A stretch of DNA of 64,000 nt from Pseudomonas aylmerensis (GCF_001702265.1 NZ_MAUE01000048.1:186001-250000); one strand, 5' to 3'. Positions 25,996 to 36,909 are shown, numbered from the stretch's first letter. A program made the numbers and translations. Notes: a model not told the origin generated them from the sequence alone.

Positions 25996-28521
25996 ATGAC
26001 GCAAGTCACGGTGAAACAACTGGCCGATGAGGTCAAAACACCGGTAGAGCGCCTGTTGCAGCAGATGCGTGAGGCAGGTCTGCCGCACACCGCCGCCGAT
26101 GAAGGTGTGAGCGATAGTGAGAAGCAGTCTTTGCTGACTCACTTGAAGAGCAGCCACAAGGCGAAAGTGGAAGAACCGCGCAAGATTACATTGCAGCGCA
26201 AAACCACCAGCACACTGCGTGTTGCTGGTAGCAAGAGCATCAGCGTTGAAGTACGCAAGAAGAAAGTCTTCGTACAGCGCAGCCCGGAAGAAATCGAAGC
26301 CGAGCGCAAACGCGAACTGGAAGAACGTCGCGCAGTAGAAAATGCTGCTCGTCAGAAGGCTGAAGAAGAAGCCAAGCGTCGCGCCGAAGAAGAAGCGCGT
26401 CGCCAGCCTGCTGCTGCGCAACCTGCTGCCACTGAAGCAGTCGCCGCGCCAAGCGCGCCGGTAGAAGCTGTGCGTGAGGCCGCTCCGGTTGCCGCCGCAC
26501 CTGCTCCTGCAGCTGACGCCCGCAAGCGCGACGAACCGCGTCGTCCAGACAAGCCACGTGCCGACGATAACAATCGTCGTGGTGGTGGCGGTGATGGCGA
26601 GCGCAAAAACGCTCCGCATCGTGCGTCGGTCAAAGAGAAAGCGCCTGCTCCACGCGTTGCCCCACGTACTACCGACGAAGAAAGCGATGGCTTCCGTCGT
26701 GGTGGTCGCGGCAAGGCCAAGCTGAAAAAACGCAACGCCCACGGTTTCCAGAGCCCAACCGGCCCTGTCGTGCGTGAAGTGAAGATCGGCGAGACCATCA
26801 CTGTGGGCGATCTGGCCCAGCAGATGTCGGTCAAGGCTGCTGAAATCATCAAGTTCATGTTCAAGCTGGGTACTCCGGCCACCATCAACCAGGTACTGGA
26901 TCAGGAAACTGCCCAACTGGTTGCTGAAGAGCTGGGCCACAAAGTGACCCTGGTCAGCGACACCGCCCTGGAAGATTCCCTGGCCGAGTCCCTGAAGTTT
27001 GAAGGCGAGGCTGTTTCCCGTGCGCCGGTCGTGACCGTAATGGGCCACGTTGACCACGGTAAGACATCCCTGCTCGACTACATCCGTCGTGCCAAGGTAG
27101 CTGCAGGCGAAGCCGGCGGCATTACCCAGCACATCGGCGCTTACCACGTTGAAACCGACCGTGGCATGGTGACGTTCCTCGACACCCCGGGTCACGCCGC
27201 GTTTACCGCAATGCGTGCTCGTGGTGCCAAGGCGACCGACATCGTGATCCTGGTGGTTGCAGCGGACGACGGCGTGATGCCACAAACCATCGAAGCTGTT
27301 CAGCACGCGAAAGCGGCTGGCGTGCCGCTGGTGGTTGCCGTGAACAAGATCGACAAGCCGGGCGCTGATCTCGATCGCATCCGTAGCGAACTGTCGGTTC
27401 ACGGCGTGACTTCCGAAGAGTGGGGTGGTGACACTCCGTTCGTACCGGTCTCTGCGAAGATGGGTACCGGCGTTGACGAACTGCTCGAAGCCGTTCTGCT
27501 GCAAGCCGAAGTTCTGGAACTGACCGCTACCCCATCGGCTCCTGGCCGTGGTGTCGTGGTTGAGTCCCGCCTCGACAAGGGCCGCGGCCCGGTGGCGACC
27601 GTCCTGGTTCAAGACGGTACCCTGCGCCAAGGCGACATGGTGCTGGTCGGTTCGAACTACGGCCGTGTACGTGCCATGCTCGACGAGAACGGCAAGCCAA
27701 TCAAGGAAGCAGGTCCAGCTATCCCGGTCGAGATCCTCGGCCTGGACGGTACGCCGGACGCTGGCGACGAGATGAGCGTGGTTGCCGACGAGAAGAAAGC
27801 CCGTGAAGTGGCTCTGTTCCGTCAAGGCAAGTTCCGCGAAGTCAAACTGGCCCGTGCTCACGCTGGCAAGCTGGAAAACATCTTCGAGAACATGGGCCAG
27901 GAAGAGAAGAAGACGCTTAACATCGTCCTCAAATCTGACGTCCGTGGTTCCCTCGAAGCGTTGAACGGCGCCTTGAACGGCCTGGGTAACGACGAAGTGC
28001 AAGTGCGCGTTGTCGGTGGCGGTGTCGGTGGTATCACCGAATCCGACGCCAACCTGGCACTGGCTTCCAACGCTGTACTGTTCGGCTTCAACGTGCGTGC
28101 CGATGCTGGCGCTCGCAAGATCGTCGAGCAGGAAGGCCTGGACATGCGTTACTACAACGTCATCTACGACATCATCGAAGACGTCAAGAAGGCCCTTACC
28201 GGCATGCTTGGCAGTGACGTCCGGGAGAACATCCTGGGTATCGCCGAAGTACGTGACGTGTTCCGCTCGCCGAAATTCGGCGCGATCGCCGGCTGCATGG
28301 TTGTCGAAGGCACCGTGTACCGTAACCGTCCAATCCGCGTACTGCGTGAAGACATCGTTATCTTCGAAGGCGAGCTGGAATCCCTGCGCCGCTTCAAGGA
28401 TGACGCTTCTGAAGTGCGTGCCGGCATGGAATGCGGTATCGGCGTCAAGAGCTACAACGACGTCAAGGTTGGCGACAAGATCGAAGTCTTCGAGAAGGTT
28501 CAGGTTGCTCGCAGCCTCTAA
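25996..28521 (+). CDS. infB: Translation initiation factor IF-2
   Basis: An 841-residue GTPase that brings fMet-tRNA to the 30S subunit and drives subunit joining. N-terminal IF2_N domain (1-55), then a long charged Ala/Glu/Arg-rich linker (about 90-240), a second IF2_N-like module (about 255-310), and the G domain with GHVDHGKTS (near 350), DTPGHAAF and NKIDKP, followed by the C-terminal domains ending [15 protein letters not shown]. Encoding IF-2 with its initiator tRNA at the operon head fits. A long open frame on the other strand is a codon-usage shadow. Confidence 0.98.
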   Translation: MTQVTVKQLADEVKTPVERLLQQMREAGLPHTAADEGVSDSEKQSLLTHLKSSHKAKVEEPRKITLQRKTTSTLRVAGSKSISVEVRKKKVFVQRSPEEIEAERKRELEERRAVENAARQKAEEEAKRRAEEEARRQPAAAQPAATEAVAAPSAPVEAVREAAPVAAAPAPAADARKRDEPRRPDKPRADDNNRRGGGGDGERKNAPHRASVKEKAPAPRVAPRTTDEESDGFRRGGRGKAKLKKRNAHGFQSPTGPVVREVKIGETITVGDLAQQMSVKAAEIIKFMFKLGTPATINQVLDQETAQLVAEELGHKVTLVSDTALEDSLAESLKFEGEAVSRAPVVTVMGHVDHGKTSLLDYIRRAKVAAGEAGGITQHIGAYHVETDRGMVTFLDTPGHAAFTAMRARGAKATDIVILVVAADDGVMPQTIEAVQHAKAAGVPLVVAVNKIDKPGADLDRIRSELSVHGVTSEEWGGDTPFVPVSAKMGTGVDELLEAVLLQAEVLELTATPSAPGRGVVVESRLDKGRGPVATVLVQDGTLRQGDMVLVGSNYGRVRAMLDENGKPIKEAGPAIPVEILGLDGTPDAGDEMSVVADEKKAREVALFRQGKFREVKLARAHAGKLENIFENMGQEEKKTLNIVLKSDVRGSLEALNGALNGLGNDEVQVRVVGGGVGGITESDANLALASNAVLFGFNVRADAGARKIVEQEGLDMRYYNVIYDIIEDVKKALTGMLGSDVRENILGIAEVRDVFRSPKFGAIAGCMVVEGTVYRNRPIRVLREDIVIFEGELESLRRFKDDASEVRAGMECGIGVKSYNDVKVGDKIEVFEKVQVARSL

Positions 28522-28592
28522 CTCGCGCACTTCAGGAGCCACACGGCGTGTGGGCATGCAGATGCCCCGCGCAGTGTCCGGACTCTAAACGC

Positions 28593-28626
28593 AACGCCCG
28601 GTCTGGCTTTTGTCAGGCCGGGCGTT
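28593..28626. terminator. Hairpin between infB and rbfA
   Basis: AACGCCCGG pairs with CCGGGCGTT around an inner CTG/CAG stem. Followed only by ttgcc, so a weak terminator or mRNA-processing hairpin inside the operon. Confidence 0.6.
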
Positions 28627-28680
28627 TGCCGCTTTCAGACCCCATGGGTTTCACCGTGTGGCAGTAACAGGTAACAAGAC

Positions 28681-29076
28681 ATGGCAAAAGAATACAGCCG
28701 TACCCAGCGTATCGGCGATCAGATGCAGCGTGAGCTGGCCCAACTGATCCGTCGCGAAGTCAAAGACCCCCGCGTTGGCCTGGTCACCATCACCGCTGTT
28801 GAAGTGAGCCGTGACGTTGGTCACGCGAAGATTTTCATCACCGTGATGGGCCAGGACAGCAGCGAAGAAATCGCGCAAAGCATCAAGGTGCTCAACTCGG
28901 CTGCAGGTTTCCTGCGCATGCAGTTGGCCCGTGAGATGAAGCTGCGCAGCGTGCCCCAGTTGCACTTCCACTACGACGAAAGCGTCGTGCGTGGTGCGCA
29001 CCTGTCGGCACTCATCGAGCGCGCGGTGGCTGAAGACAGCCAGCACCCGTCCACACCTGAAGACGCCAAGGAGTAA
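28681..29076 (+). CDS. rbfA: Ribosome-binding factor RbfA
   Basis: A 131-residue KH-like factor for late 30S maturation and cold adaptation. Blocks [41 protein letters not shown] and [15 protein letters not shown] are conserved. The C-terminal tail is short and acidic. truB begins 3 bp after the stop. Confidence 0.97.
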   Translation: MAKEYSRTQRIGDQMQRELAQLIRREVKDPRVGLVTITAVEVSRDVGHAKIFITVMGQDSSEEIAQSIKVLNSAAGFLRMQLAREMKLRSVPQLHFHYDESVVRGAHLSALIERAVAEDSQHPSTPEDAKE

Positions 29077-29079
29077 GCG

Positions 29080-29997
29080 GTGGCTCAGGTCAAACGTATT
29101 CGTCGCAATGTCAGCGGCATCATTCTGCTCGACAAACCCATTGGCTTTACCTCCAATGCTGCGTTGCAGAAGGTTCGCTGGCTGCTCAATGCCGAGAAGG
29201 CCGGGCATACCGGCAGCCTCGATCCCCTGGCCACCGGTGTATTACCGTTGTGCTTTGGCGAGGCCACCAAGTTCTCGCAATACCTGCTCGATTCCGACAA
29301 GGGTTATGAAACCCTGATGCAACTGGGCAAGACCACTACCACGGCTGACGCCGAAGGTGATGTTCTGCAGGTTCGCGACGTGACCGTTGGTCGTGCTGAT
29401 ATCGAGGCTGCTTTACCCGCTTTTCGTGGAGAAATCAGTCAGATACCACCGATGTACTCGGCTCTCAAGCGCGATGGGCAGCCTCTTTACAAGCTGGCAC
29501 GTGCGGGCGAAGTAGTGGAGCGCGAACCGCGTTCTGTTACTATTGCGCGCTTGGAATTGCTCGCCTGTGAAGGTGACACTGCGCGCCTGGCCGTGGACTG
29601 CAGCAAAGGCACCTATATCCGTACCCTGGTGGAAGATATCGGTGAAAAGCTCGGTTGCGGCGCGTACGTTGCAGAGCTGCGACGTACCCAGGCCGGACCT
29701 TTCAGCTTGGCCCAGACGGTGACGCTGGAAGAGTTGGAGGCGGTGCACGCCGAAGGCGGCAATGAAGCGGTGGATCGCTTCCTGATGCCATCGGACAGCG
29801 GTTTGCTGGATTGGCCATTGCTGCACTTCTCGGAGCACAGCGCGTTCTACTGGCTCAACGGCCAGCCGGTACGTGCCCCGGATGCCCCGAAGTTCGGCAT
29901 GGTGCGGGTACAGGATCATAACGGTCGCTTTATCGGTATCGGTGAAGTGAGCGAAGACGGGCGCATCGCGCCGCGTCGACTGATTCGGTCAGAATGA
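29080..29997 (+). CDS. truB: tRNA pseudouridine(55) synthase TruB
   Basis: A 305-residue enzyme making pseudouridine 55 in the T loop of tRNAs. Starts at GTG 29080 with AAGGAG 6 bp upstream, inside the rbfA end. Catalytic Asp is D48 in [16 protein letters not shown]. Family blocks [40 protein letters not shown] and [21 protein letters not shown]-terminal PUA-like region (about 245-305). Confidence 0.97.
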   Translation: MAQVKRIRRNVSGIILLDKPIGFTSNAALQKVRWLLNAEKAGHTGSLDPLATGVLPLCFGEATKFSQYLLDSDKGYETLMQLGKTTTTADAEGDVLQVRDVTVGRADIEAALPAFRGEISQIPPMYSALKRDGQPLYKLARAGEVVEREPRSVTIARLELLACEGDTARLAVDCSKGTYIRTLVEDIGEKLGCGAYVAELRRTQAGPFSLAQTVTLEELEAVHAEGGNEAVDRFLMPSDSGLLDWPLLHFSEHSAFYWLNGQPVRAPDAPKFGMVRVQDHNGRFIGIGEVSEDGRIAPRRLIRSE

Positions 29998-30156
29998 CCG
30001 GAACCAGTTTGTGGTAAAAGCGCAGTAGATTTTACGCAAACTGGAACGAGGGTGGCTGTTAACAGGCACGGTCACTACTCATTTTTAGATACAGGGATTT
30101 GTCCCTGGCCTGTTGAGACTGCCCTTTGGGTGGTTTCCTGAAAAAAGGATTGCCTC

Positions 30157-30426
30157 ATGGCTCTCGACGTTCAAGAAAAAGCACAAATCGTAGCTGACTA
30201 TCAGCAAGCTGTTGGTGACACTGGTTCGCCAGAAGTGCAAGTTGCACTGCTGACCCACAACATCAACAAGCTGCAAGGTCACTTCAAGGCCAACGGTAAA
30301 GATCACCACTCCCGTCGTGGTCTGATCCGCATGGTAAACCAGCGCCGTAAGCTGCTGGACTACCTGAAAGGCAAGGATCTGGGTCGTTATCAGGCTCTGA
30401 TCGGTCGCCTGGGTCTGCGTCGCTAA
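30157..30426 (+). CDS. rpsO: 30S ribosomal protein S15
   Basis: An 89-residue primary 16S rRNA-binding protein: [40 protein letters not shown] and [20 protein letters not shown]. Full length. Has its own 159-bp upstream region after truB. In E. coli S15 represses its own mRNA through a pseudoknot; I cannot confirm one here. Confidence 0.98.
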   Translation: MALDVQEKAQIVADYQQAVGDTGSPEVQVALLTHNINKLQGHFKANGKDHHSRRGLIRMVNQRRKLLDYLKGKDLGRYQALIGRLGLRR

Positions 30427-30464
30427 TAAGCGATTGCGCTAGAGGTTGGTTGTCTGCCGTGTGT

Positions 30465-30481
30465 CAGTGGGATTCCCGCTG
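30465..30481 (+). other. Hairpin in the pnp leader
   Basis: CAGTGGG-ATT-CCCGCTG lies in the 194-bp rpsO-pnp gap. In E. coli an RNase III-cut hairpin in the pnp leader allows PNPase autocontrol; this could be the counterpart. No T-tract terminator separates rpsO from pnp. Confidence 0.4.
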
Positions 30482-30620
30482 GCCCATGGCAGGCTCCCAG
30501 CCTCAAGTTTTATCTGGACACACGTTTTACCCTGGACAGCGGTCGGGCCGACTCCCGGCATTGCCCAAGAATTTCGCAAGAAGACAAGTTCCCCAAGAGC
30601 CACAAAGAAGGTAGGACACC

Positions 30621-32726
30621 GTGAACCCGGTTATCAAAAAATTCCAGTTCGGTCAGTCGACCGTTACCCTCGAGACAGGCCGTATCGCCCGTCAAGCCTC
30701 CGGCGCAGTGCTGGTCACCGTTGACGATGACGTCACCGTACTGGTGACCGTAGTCGGCGCGAAGACCGCTGACCCGAGCAAGGGCTTCTTCCCTCTGTCC
30801 GTTCACTACCAGGAAAAGACTTACGCTGCCGGTAAGATCCCTGGCGGTTTCTTCAAGCGCGAAGGCCGTCCTTCCGAGAAAGAAACCCTGACTTCCCGAC
30901 TGATCGACCGTCCGATCCGTCCGCTGTTCCCAGAAGGCTTCATGAACGAAGTGCAGGTTGTCTGCACCGTCGTTTCCACCAGCAAGAAAACCGATCCGGA
31001 CATCGCTGCGATGATCGGTACTTCGGCTGCCCTGGCCATCTCCGGCATTCCTTTCGATGGTCCGATCGGCGCAGCCCGCGTTGCTTTCCACGAGAGCACC
31101 GGTTACCTGCTGAACCCGACTTACGAACAACTGAAAGCATCGAGCCTGGACATGGTCGTTGCCGGTACCTCGGAAGCCGTTCTGATGGTTGAATCGGAAG
31201 CCAAAGAGCTGACCGAAGACCAGATGCTGGGCGCCGTGCTGTTCGCCCACGACGAATTCCAGGCTGTCATCAAGGCTGTCACCGAGCTGGCTGCCGAAGC
31301 TGCCAAGCCAACCTGGACCTGGGCTGCTGCCCCGGAAGCCACCGAACTGCTGGGTGCTATCCGCTCCGAGTTCGGCGCTGCTATCTCCGACGCCTACACC
31401 ATCACCGTCAAGGCCGACCGTTACGCTCGCCTGGGCGAGCTGAAGGATCAGGTTGTGGCCAAGCTGTCCGGCGAAGAAGGCCAGCCTTCCGCCAGCGACG
31501 TCAAAGCTGCATTCGGTGAAATCGAATACCGCACCGTTCGCGAAAACATCGTAAACGGCAAGCCACGTATCGACGGTCGCGACACTCGCACCGTGCGTCC
31601 GCTGAACATCGAAGTCGGCGTTCTGCCGAAGACTCACGGTTCGGCCCTGTTCACCCGTGGTGAAACCCAGGCCCTGGTAGTCGCGACTCTGGGTACTGCC
31701 CGTGACGCACAGCTGCTGGACACCCTGGAAGGCGAGAAAAAAGACCCGTTCATGCTGCACTACAACTTCCCTCCGTTCTCGGTGGGCGAGTGTGGTCGCA
31801 TGGGTGGCGCTGGTCGCCGCGAAATCGGTCACGGCCGTCTGGCCCGTCGTTCGGTCCAGGCCATGCTGCCGGCTGCTGACGTGTTCCCGTACACCATCCG
31901 TGTTGTCTCGGAAATCACCGAGTCCAACGGTTCCAGCTCGATGGCTTCCGTGTGCGGTGCTTCCCTGGCACTGATGGACGCTGGTGTGCCGATGAAGGCA
32001 CCGGTTGCCGGTATCGCCATGGGCTTGGTTAAAGAAGGTGAGAAGTTCGCCATCCTGACCGACATCCTGGGTGACGAAGACCACCTGGGCGACATGGACT
32101 TCAAAGTAGCCGGTACCGCCAAAGGTGTGACCGCGCTGCAGATGGACATCAAGATCAAGGGCATCACCGAAGAGATCATGGAAATCGCTCTGGGCCAAGC
32201 CCTGGAAGCGCGCCTGAACATCCTCGGCCAGATGAACCAGATCATTGGTCAGTCGCGTACCGAGCTGTCGGAAAATGCTCCGACCATGATCGCGATGAAA
32301 ATCGACACCGACAAAATCCGTGATGTCATCGGTAAAGGCGGCGCGACCATCCGTGCGATCTGTGAAGAGACCAAGGCTTCGATCGACATCGAAGACGACG
32401 GCTCGATCAAGATCTTTGGCGAAACCAAGGAAGCGGCTGAAGCAGCACGTCAGCGCGTTCTGGGCATCACCGCTGAAGCCGAGATCGGCAAGATCTACGT
32501 CGGCAAGGTTGAGCGTATCGTCGACTTCGGCGCATTCGTCAACATCCTGCCTGGCAAGGACGGTCTGGTTCACATCTCCATGCTGAGCGATGCTCGCGTC
32601 GAGAAAGTGACCGACATCCTGAAAGAAGGCCAGGAAGTGGAAGTGCTGGTACTGGACGTGGACAACCGCGGCCGTATCAAGCTGTCCATCAAGGACGTAG
32701 CAGCAGCCAAGGCTTCGGGCGTTTAA
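30621..32726 (+). CDS. pnp: Polyribonucleotide nucleotidyltransferase (PNPase)
   Basis: A 701-residue phosphorolytic 3'-5' exoribonuclease of the RNA degradosome. Starts at GTG 30621 with GAAGGTAGG upstream. Two RNase PH-like domains (about 10-215 and 320-545) around a helical linker, then KH (about 550-610, [19 protein letters not shown]) and S1 (about 620-690, [24 protein letters not shown]) domains. The catalytic core has [15 protein letters not shown]. Short C-terminus without the RNase E-binding tail of some species. Strong terminator follows. Confidence 0.98.
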   Translation: MNPVIKKFQFGQSTVTLETGRIARQASGAVLVTVDDDVTVLVTVVGAKTADPSKGFFPLSVHYQEKTYAAGKIPGGFFKREGRPSEKETLTSRLIDRPIRPLFPEGFMNEVQVVCTVVSTSKKTDPDIAAMIGTSAALAISGIPFDGPIGAARVAFHESTGYLLNPTYEQLKASSLDMVVAGTSEAVLMVESEAKELTEDQMLGAVLFAHDEFQAVIKAVTELAAEAAKPTWTWAAAPEATELLGAIRSEFGAAISDAYTITVKADRYARLGELKDQVVAKLSGEEGQPSASDVKAAFGEIEYRTVRENIVNGKPRIDGRDTRTVRPLNIEVGVLPKTHGSALFTRGETQALVVATLGTARDAQLLDTLEGEKKDPFMLHYNFPPFSVGECGRMGGAGRREIGHGRLARRSVQAMLPAADVFPYTIRVVSEITESNGSSSMASVCGASLALMDAGVPMKAPVAGIAMGLVKEGEKFAILTDILGDEDHLGDMDFKVAGTAKGVTALQMDIKIKGITEEIMEIALGQALEARLNILGQMNQIIGQSRTELSENAPTMIAMKIDTDKIRDVIGKGGATIRAICEETKASIDIEDDGSIKIFGETKEAAEAARQRVLGITAEAEIGKIYVGKVERIVDFGAFVNILPGKDGLVHISMLSDARVEKVTDILKEGQEVEVLVLDVDNRGRIKLSIKDVAAAKASGV

Positions 32727-32748
32727 ATACCCGCAGGCTTTAAGCTGG

Positions 32749-32777
32749 AAAAAGGACCCTTCGGGGTCCTTTTTTTA
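32749..32777 (+). terminator. Intrinsic terminator of pnp
   Basis: AAAAAGGACCC-TTCG-GGGTCCTTTTT with a TTCG tetraloop and a long T-tract. Ends the rimP-to-pnp operon. Confidence 0.95.
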
Positions 32778-32828
32778 TGTCCATGAGAAAATGCCGGTAA
32801 ATCAGGTGCTTAGTAAATCGAAAAAACC

Positions 32829-32868
32829 GCAACTTGCATGCAGCGCCGGTCAGGTTCATGCAAGTTGC
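32829..32868. repeat. 12-bp inverted repeat upstream of the BON gene
   Basis: GCAACTTGCATG (32829-32840) and CATGCAAGTTGC (32857-32868) are perfect inverted copies around 16 bp. They lie about 150 bp before the BON-protein start and past the pnp terminator, so a regulator site or leader hairpin is possible. Confidence 0.6.
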
Positions 32869-33021
32869 ACGATTCCGAAAAAAGCGTGTTTTCTTAACGT
32901 ATTGTTTTATAAGGATTTATTTGGATATCAGGACTTGGCACACTGCCTGCAATATCCCTGTTAACGCTGCAGCATCAAGGTTCACACACTGCAGACTTTT
33001 AATAAAACAGGAGTTACTCGT

Positions 33022-33642
33022 ATGAAGAAGTTCGCTCTCGCTACTGCTACCGCTCTGACCCTGGCCATGGGTGCTAACGTGGCCTTTGCCCAGACTTCCC
33101 AAGCTCCAATGACCATGGCGGCGGGTGAAGCCACCAAGGCAAAAGAAAGCGTTTCGGATACTTGGATCACCACCAAAGTTAAGTCTGATCTGCTGACCGA
33201 AAAAGGTATTCCTGGTTCGGACATCAAGGTTGAAACCAACAAAGGTGTGGTTTCCCTCTCGTCGACCGTAGCCATTTCGGATTCGCAAAAAGCGACCGCT
33301 GTAGCGATCACCAAGAAAATCAAAGGCGTAACTGCAGTTTCTGCTGATGGCCTGCTGGCTGGCGGCGCTACCAAGGCAGACAACGTCGACAAAACCAAAA
33401 GCGCAGCTGCAGGTGCCAAAGAGTCCACCTCGGACACTTGGATCACCACCAAAGTGAAAGCTGACCTGGTAACCGAGAAAGGCATTCCTGGTACCGACAT
33501 CAAAGTCGAAACCAATAAGGGTGTAGTTTCCCTGTCCTCTTCGGTCGCTGTGACTGAAGCGCAGAAAACTACCGCGGTGAACATCACCAAGAAAATCAAA
33601 GGCGTTAAAGCTGTATCGGCCGATGGCCTGAAAGCAGAGTAA
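33022..33642 (+). CDS. Periplasmic protein with two BON domains (OsmY-like)
   Basis: A 206-residue secreted protein. Signal peptide 1-23 (MKKFALATATALTLAMGANV, cleavage after AFA). Two BON domains, about 43-111 and 135-203, each opening with SDTWITTKVK and ending KKIKGV.AVSADGL. By my count they are identical at 57 of 69 positions, so they arose by a recent in-gene duplication. BON proteins such as OsmY bind membranes or aid envelope protein folding under osmotic stress. AGGAG lies 7 bp before the ATG. Stands alone, between the pnp terminator and its own. The position equals PA4739 of P. aeruginosa. Confidence 0.9.
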   Translation: MKKFALATATALTLAMGANVAFAQTSQAPMTMAAGEATKAKESVSDTWITTKVKSDLLTEKGIPGSDIKVETNKGVVSLSSTVAISDSQKATAVAITKKIKGVTAVSADGLLAGGATKADNVDKTKSAAAGAKESTSDTWITTKVKADLVTEKGIPGTDIKVETNKGVVSLSSSVAVTEAQKTTAVNITKKIKGVKAVSADGLKAE

Positions 33643-33748
33643 CGCTTACCCATTCGTCTGAACTAGGCGAAGGCGGCAACGAGTGAGCTAGATATCCACT
33701 CAATGCACCTCACGAGTTCATGCGACCGGCCACAAGGATGTGGTCATT

Positions 33749-33778
33749 ACAGGCCCCGGCATTCGTGTCGGGGCCTGT
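33749..33778 (+). terminator. Intrinsic terminator of the BON gene
   Basis: ACAGGCCCCGGCA-TTCG-TGTCGGGGCCTGT, a 13-bp stem with one G-U pair, followed by tctatt. Confidence 0.85.
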
Positions 33779-33821
33779 TCTATTGTGGGTCGAAATAAAA
33801 TCTTAGTGCGAAAGCGGTCAG

Positions 33822-33846
33822 ATGTGGCAGCAGGCTTGCCCGCGAA
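33822..33846. repeat. Degenerate single REP sequence
   Basis: ATGTGGCAGCAGGCTTGCCC then gcgaa resembles half of the Pseudomonas REP consensus (TGTGGGAGCGGGCTTGCCCG) with two or three changes. No partner arm is seen nearby. Confidence 0.5.
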
Positions 33847-33891
33847 TTCGGTGTGTCAGCCTATAAGTGACTGACGCACCGCCTTCGCAGG

Positions 33892-36834
33892 CTACTCGGC
33901 ATCCAGGTGCATTGGCGTCACCACCCGGCCATCCTTCTCGGCCTGGCCCAGGTTGGCATCGATGAAGTACACCCGGTCATCTTCCAACTGCCCTTTGTCC
34001 ACCAGATAATCCTTGATGGTACTGGCGCGATCCTGGCCGAGCTGGCGCAGCAGCACATCACTGCTGCTCCAGAACTTGATTACACCGTCTTTCAACTTGG
34101 CCGTGCGGTCGTCGCGGCTGAGGTCTTTCCACTCGGCTGGCGGCTGCTGCTTCAGGCGCGTGCGGTAGATGCCTTCCAACAGCGGGGCCTTCTCGCTTTC
34201 CGGAACCACCAACAGCGATGCCTGGGCCGGGACCTTGTCGCCACGGCGCTGGAGCATCTTGTAGTAGTTGTATTGGTATTCACGCTCCAGGCGCTGGGAG
34301 GCAAGGAACGGACCGTCGCTGCTGGCCGCGGCCGTGCCTTCGATTTCCAGGCGCAGGGTAGGGCGTTCCTTGAGTGCCTTGGCCAGCGTATTCAGTGCAC
34401 CTTCGGCGTCCTTGCTCAATTCGCTAGAGCCGGCGGCGAAGGACACATTACCCAGGTCCTCCGAGCCTCCCCCGGTGATCAACCCGCCGATGAATTTGAA
34501 CGGCGCTGTCGCCGCACGTACCACCAGGTTTCGCAGGGTCTGCCAGACGATCGGCATCACGCTGAATTGCGGGTTGTTCAAGTCGCCGGTGACCGGCAGT
34601 TCGATCGAGATCTTGCCGTCGCTGTCCTTGAGCAACGCGATGGCCAGGCGAATCGGCAGGTCCACGGCATCGGCGCTGTCGACTTTCTCACCCAACTGCA
34701 GTTGCTCGACCACCACCTTGTTTTCGGCCTTCAGTTGGCCTTTGGTGATCACGTAGTGCAAGTCGAGATTGAGACGGCCCTTGCGGATACGGAAGCCGGC
34801 GAACTTGCCCGAGTAAGGCGTCAGGGTGGTCAGCTCGACACGTTTGAAGCTGGTGGCGATATCCAGCGCCGCCATCGGATCAAACGGGTTTACGCTGCCT
34901 TTGATGGTGACGGGAGCGTAACGGTCGACCTTGCCCTTGATGTCGACGCTGGCCGGTTTGGCCTGGCGGCTGTCGATCGTGCCGATCTGCCCGTTGAGTT
35001 GTTGAATCGCCGTGGCGAAGTTCGGCGTGAGGCTGAAGTCGGCGAAATTGGCCGAGCCGTCGTTGATCGCGATTTGCCCGACATGAATGCCCAGGGGTTT
35101 GTCTTTGCTGGCCGGTTTTGCTGCTGACTTGGCGCCACTGTTGGCCGGCTGTGGAATCAGCAGGTCATCCACGTTGGTGGTGCGGTCATCGTTGATCATG
35201 AACCGTGCATACGGTTGCAGCAGGTTGACCTTGTCAATCGACAGGCTCTCACCGTGCTGGTAGTTCACGCCTTCCAGCACCAGGCGCTGCCACTTCACGA
35301 AGTCGCGGGTCTTCAGGGTGTCGAGGGTGTGCAACTGGTCGACTTGCGCCCGGCCCGTTACCTGGAGCTTCAGCGGATCGGCGCTCTTGAGGTTGACGTC
35401 CAGATTGCTGCCGAGCATGCCGCTACGCAGTTCCAGGCGAATAAACGGGCTGATATAGGACTGCGCCACCCGAAGGTCGATGTCCTGGGTATTCACTTTC
35501 AGCTTGGCGCTGATCGGGTTGAGGTTGACCTCGCCGGTTGCCTGGATCTTGCCCTGCTTGCCCAGGCCGGAGTCGACCTTCAAGGTGAAGGGGCTCTGGT
35601 TGAGGCTGTCGAAGTTCTGCATGTCGACGTTCAACGGGCCCAGTTCAAGCGCGACGGCGGGTTTGACCTGGCGGTCGGCCAGGTGCACTTGATAGTTGCG
35701 CAGTTGCACATCCTTGAGCAGCACTTGCCAGGGTTTGCTCGGCGCGGCGGGTTCGGGTTTCGGTGAGTCGGCGGTGGCCGGTGCCGTGGCAGGCTCAGGC
35801 GCCTTGGCCGCTTTGCTCGGTTGGCTGGCGAACAGTTTCTGCCAGTCCAGTTGGCCGTCGGCTTCACGGGCGGCCCAGGTTTCCAGTTTGTTGCTGCGAA
35901 TCTTGCCGATGACGACCTGCTGCTTGGCCAGGTCAACCGTGGTCTCACTGACGTCCAGGCGCTCCAGGCGCACCAGCGGGCGACCATCCGGCGCGTTGAT
36001 GGCAAACGGCGCGACGCTCGCTGCGGTGTTGGTCAGGTTCAGCTCGGTCTCTTTGGCCAGGCTGAATCGGTAGTCGGTACTGAAGTTGAGTACGCCGTCT
36101 TCGAGCACCAGTGGCAAGGCGTCGCGCACATAAGGCCACCAGGCTTTCATCTTGCCGTCGGTAATCTTCAGGGTCCCTTCGGAAATGATCGGCACCAGGC
36201 TGAAATTGCCTTTCCAGTCGATCCGCCCGCCTTCAGGGCCGGCGGCCACCAAGGTCATGTCGGCGTTGTCTTCGGGCAAGGTGCTGAGGTTCTTCAGTTC
36301 GAAGTCGAGCGTGTCGTAGAGAAATTCGATAGGTTCGCTGGGGCGCAGGTCCTGAAAGTGCACATAGCCGCCCGCCAGCTTGATGCTGTCGATACGCAAT
36401 GGAAACGGCTTGGCATTGGGATCGGCCGGGCTAGGCTCGCTGGGCGGCAGCTTGAACAGCTGCGCCAGGTTCAACTGGCCGGACTTGTCGAACAGCAGTT
36501 CGGTCTTGGGCTTGTCCAATTGCACATCGGCCAGGTGCAGCGCGCGAGTCCACAGGCTGTCGATCTGCAGGTTGGCGTAGAGACGCTCGAAACCCACTTG
36601 CTCCTTGCCCGGCTCGCCGATTTTCAGGCCCCATGCCGTCACTTCCAGGCTGAACGGGTTGAGCTCGATGCGCTCGATCCGGGCCGGCACCGTGGCGTAA
36701 TGGGCCAGTTGTTGGTTGGCAATGCGAAGGGCGATGCCCGGCAGAATCAGAAAGCCCAGCAAGCTGTACAGGGCAAGGGCGGTCAACAGGGCGCCAGCGG
36801 CGCGAATCAATCCTTTGGGCATGGGTGACGCCAT
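33892..36834 (-). CDS. Large DUF748 (AsmA-like) envelope protein
   Basis: A 980-residue protein with an N-terminal membrane anchor (about 9-36) and a very long beta-rich periplasmic part with repeated patterns such as IDSIKLAGGYVHFQDL and GQIAINDGSANFADFSL, typical of DUF748/AsmA-like proteins. A Pro/Ala linker (about 340-370) divides two such halves. After about 800, VSFAAGSSELSKDAEGALNT and RPTLRLEIEGTA resemble an OmpA-like peptidoglycan-binding fold. Probably spans the periplasm; AsmA-like proteins are linked to lipid transport, but a role here is unproven. No clear ribosome site; ATG 36822 is an alternative start. Position equals PA4735. Confidence 0.85.
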   Translation of the reverse strand: MASPMPKGLIRAAGALLTALALYSLLGFLILPGIALRIANQQLAHYATVPARIERIELNPFSLEVTAWGLKIGEPGKEQVGFERLYANLQIDSLWTRALHLADVQLDKPKTELLFDKSGQLNLAQLFKLPPSEPSPADPNAKPFPLRIDSIKLAGGYVHFQDLRPSEPIEFLYDTLDFELKNLSTLPEDNADMTLVAAGPEGGRIDWKGNFSLVPIISEGTLKITDGKMKAWWPYVRDALPLVLEDGVLNFSTDYRFSLAKETELNLTNTAASVAPFAINAPDGRPLVRLERLDVSETTVDLAKQQVVIGKIRSNKLETWAAREADGQLDWQKLFASQPSKAAKAPEPATAPATADSPKPEPAAPSKPWQVLLKDVQLRNYQVHLADRQVKPAVALELGPLNVDMQNFDSLNQSPFTLKVDSGLGKQGKIQATGEVNLNPISAKLKVNTQDIDLRVAQSYISPFIRLELRSGMLGSNLDVNLKSADPLKLQVTGRAQVDQLHTLDTLKTRDFVKWQRLVLEGVNYQHGESLSIDKVNLLQPYARFMINDDRTTNVDDLLIPQPANSGAKSAAKPASKDKPLGIHVGQIAINDGSANFADFSLTPNFATAIQQLNGQIGTIDSRQAKPASVDIKGKVDRYAPVTIKGSVNPFDPMAALDIATSFKRVELTTLTPYSGKFAGFRIRKGRLNLDLHYVITKGQLKAENKVVVEQLQLGEKVDSADAVDLPIRLAIALLKDSDGKISIELPVTGDLNNPQFSVMPIVWQTLRNLVVRAATAPFKFIGGLITGGGSEDLGNVSFAAGSSELSKDAEGALNTLAKALKERPTLRLEIEGTAAASSDGPFLASQRLEREYQYNYYKMLQRRGDKVPAQASLLVVPESEKAPLLEGIYRTRLKQQPPAEWKDLSRDDRTAKLKDGVIKFWSSSDVLLRQLGQDRASTIKDYLVDKGQLEDDRVYFIDANLGQAEKDGRVVTPMHLDAE

Positions 36835-36909
36835 CTATGTCGAACAAGAGTGCCTTGGAGTATGGCACGGGATTTCGGTTCCGAAGTACGCGGCTTCTTG
36901 GGAAAAGTA

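Noticed and set aside
25969-28557. An 862-codon open frame opposite infB
   Set aside because: Exact shadow of infB, with no domain or start signal.
30510-32573. A 687-codon open frame opposite pnp
   Set aside because: Shadow of pnp; low-complexity composition, no recognisable motif.
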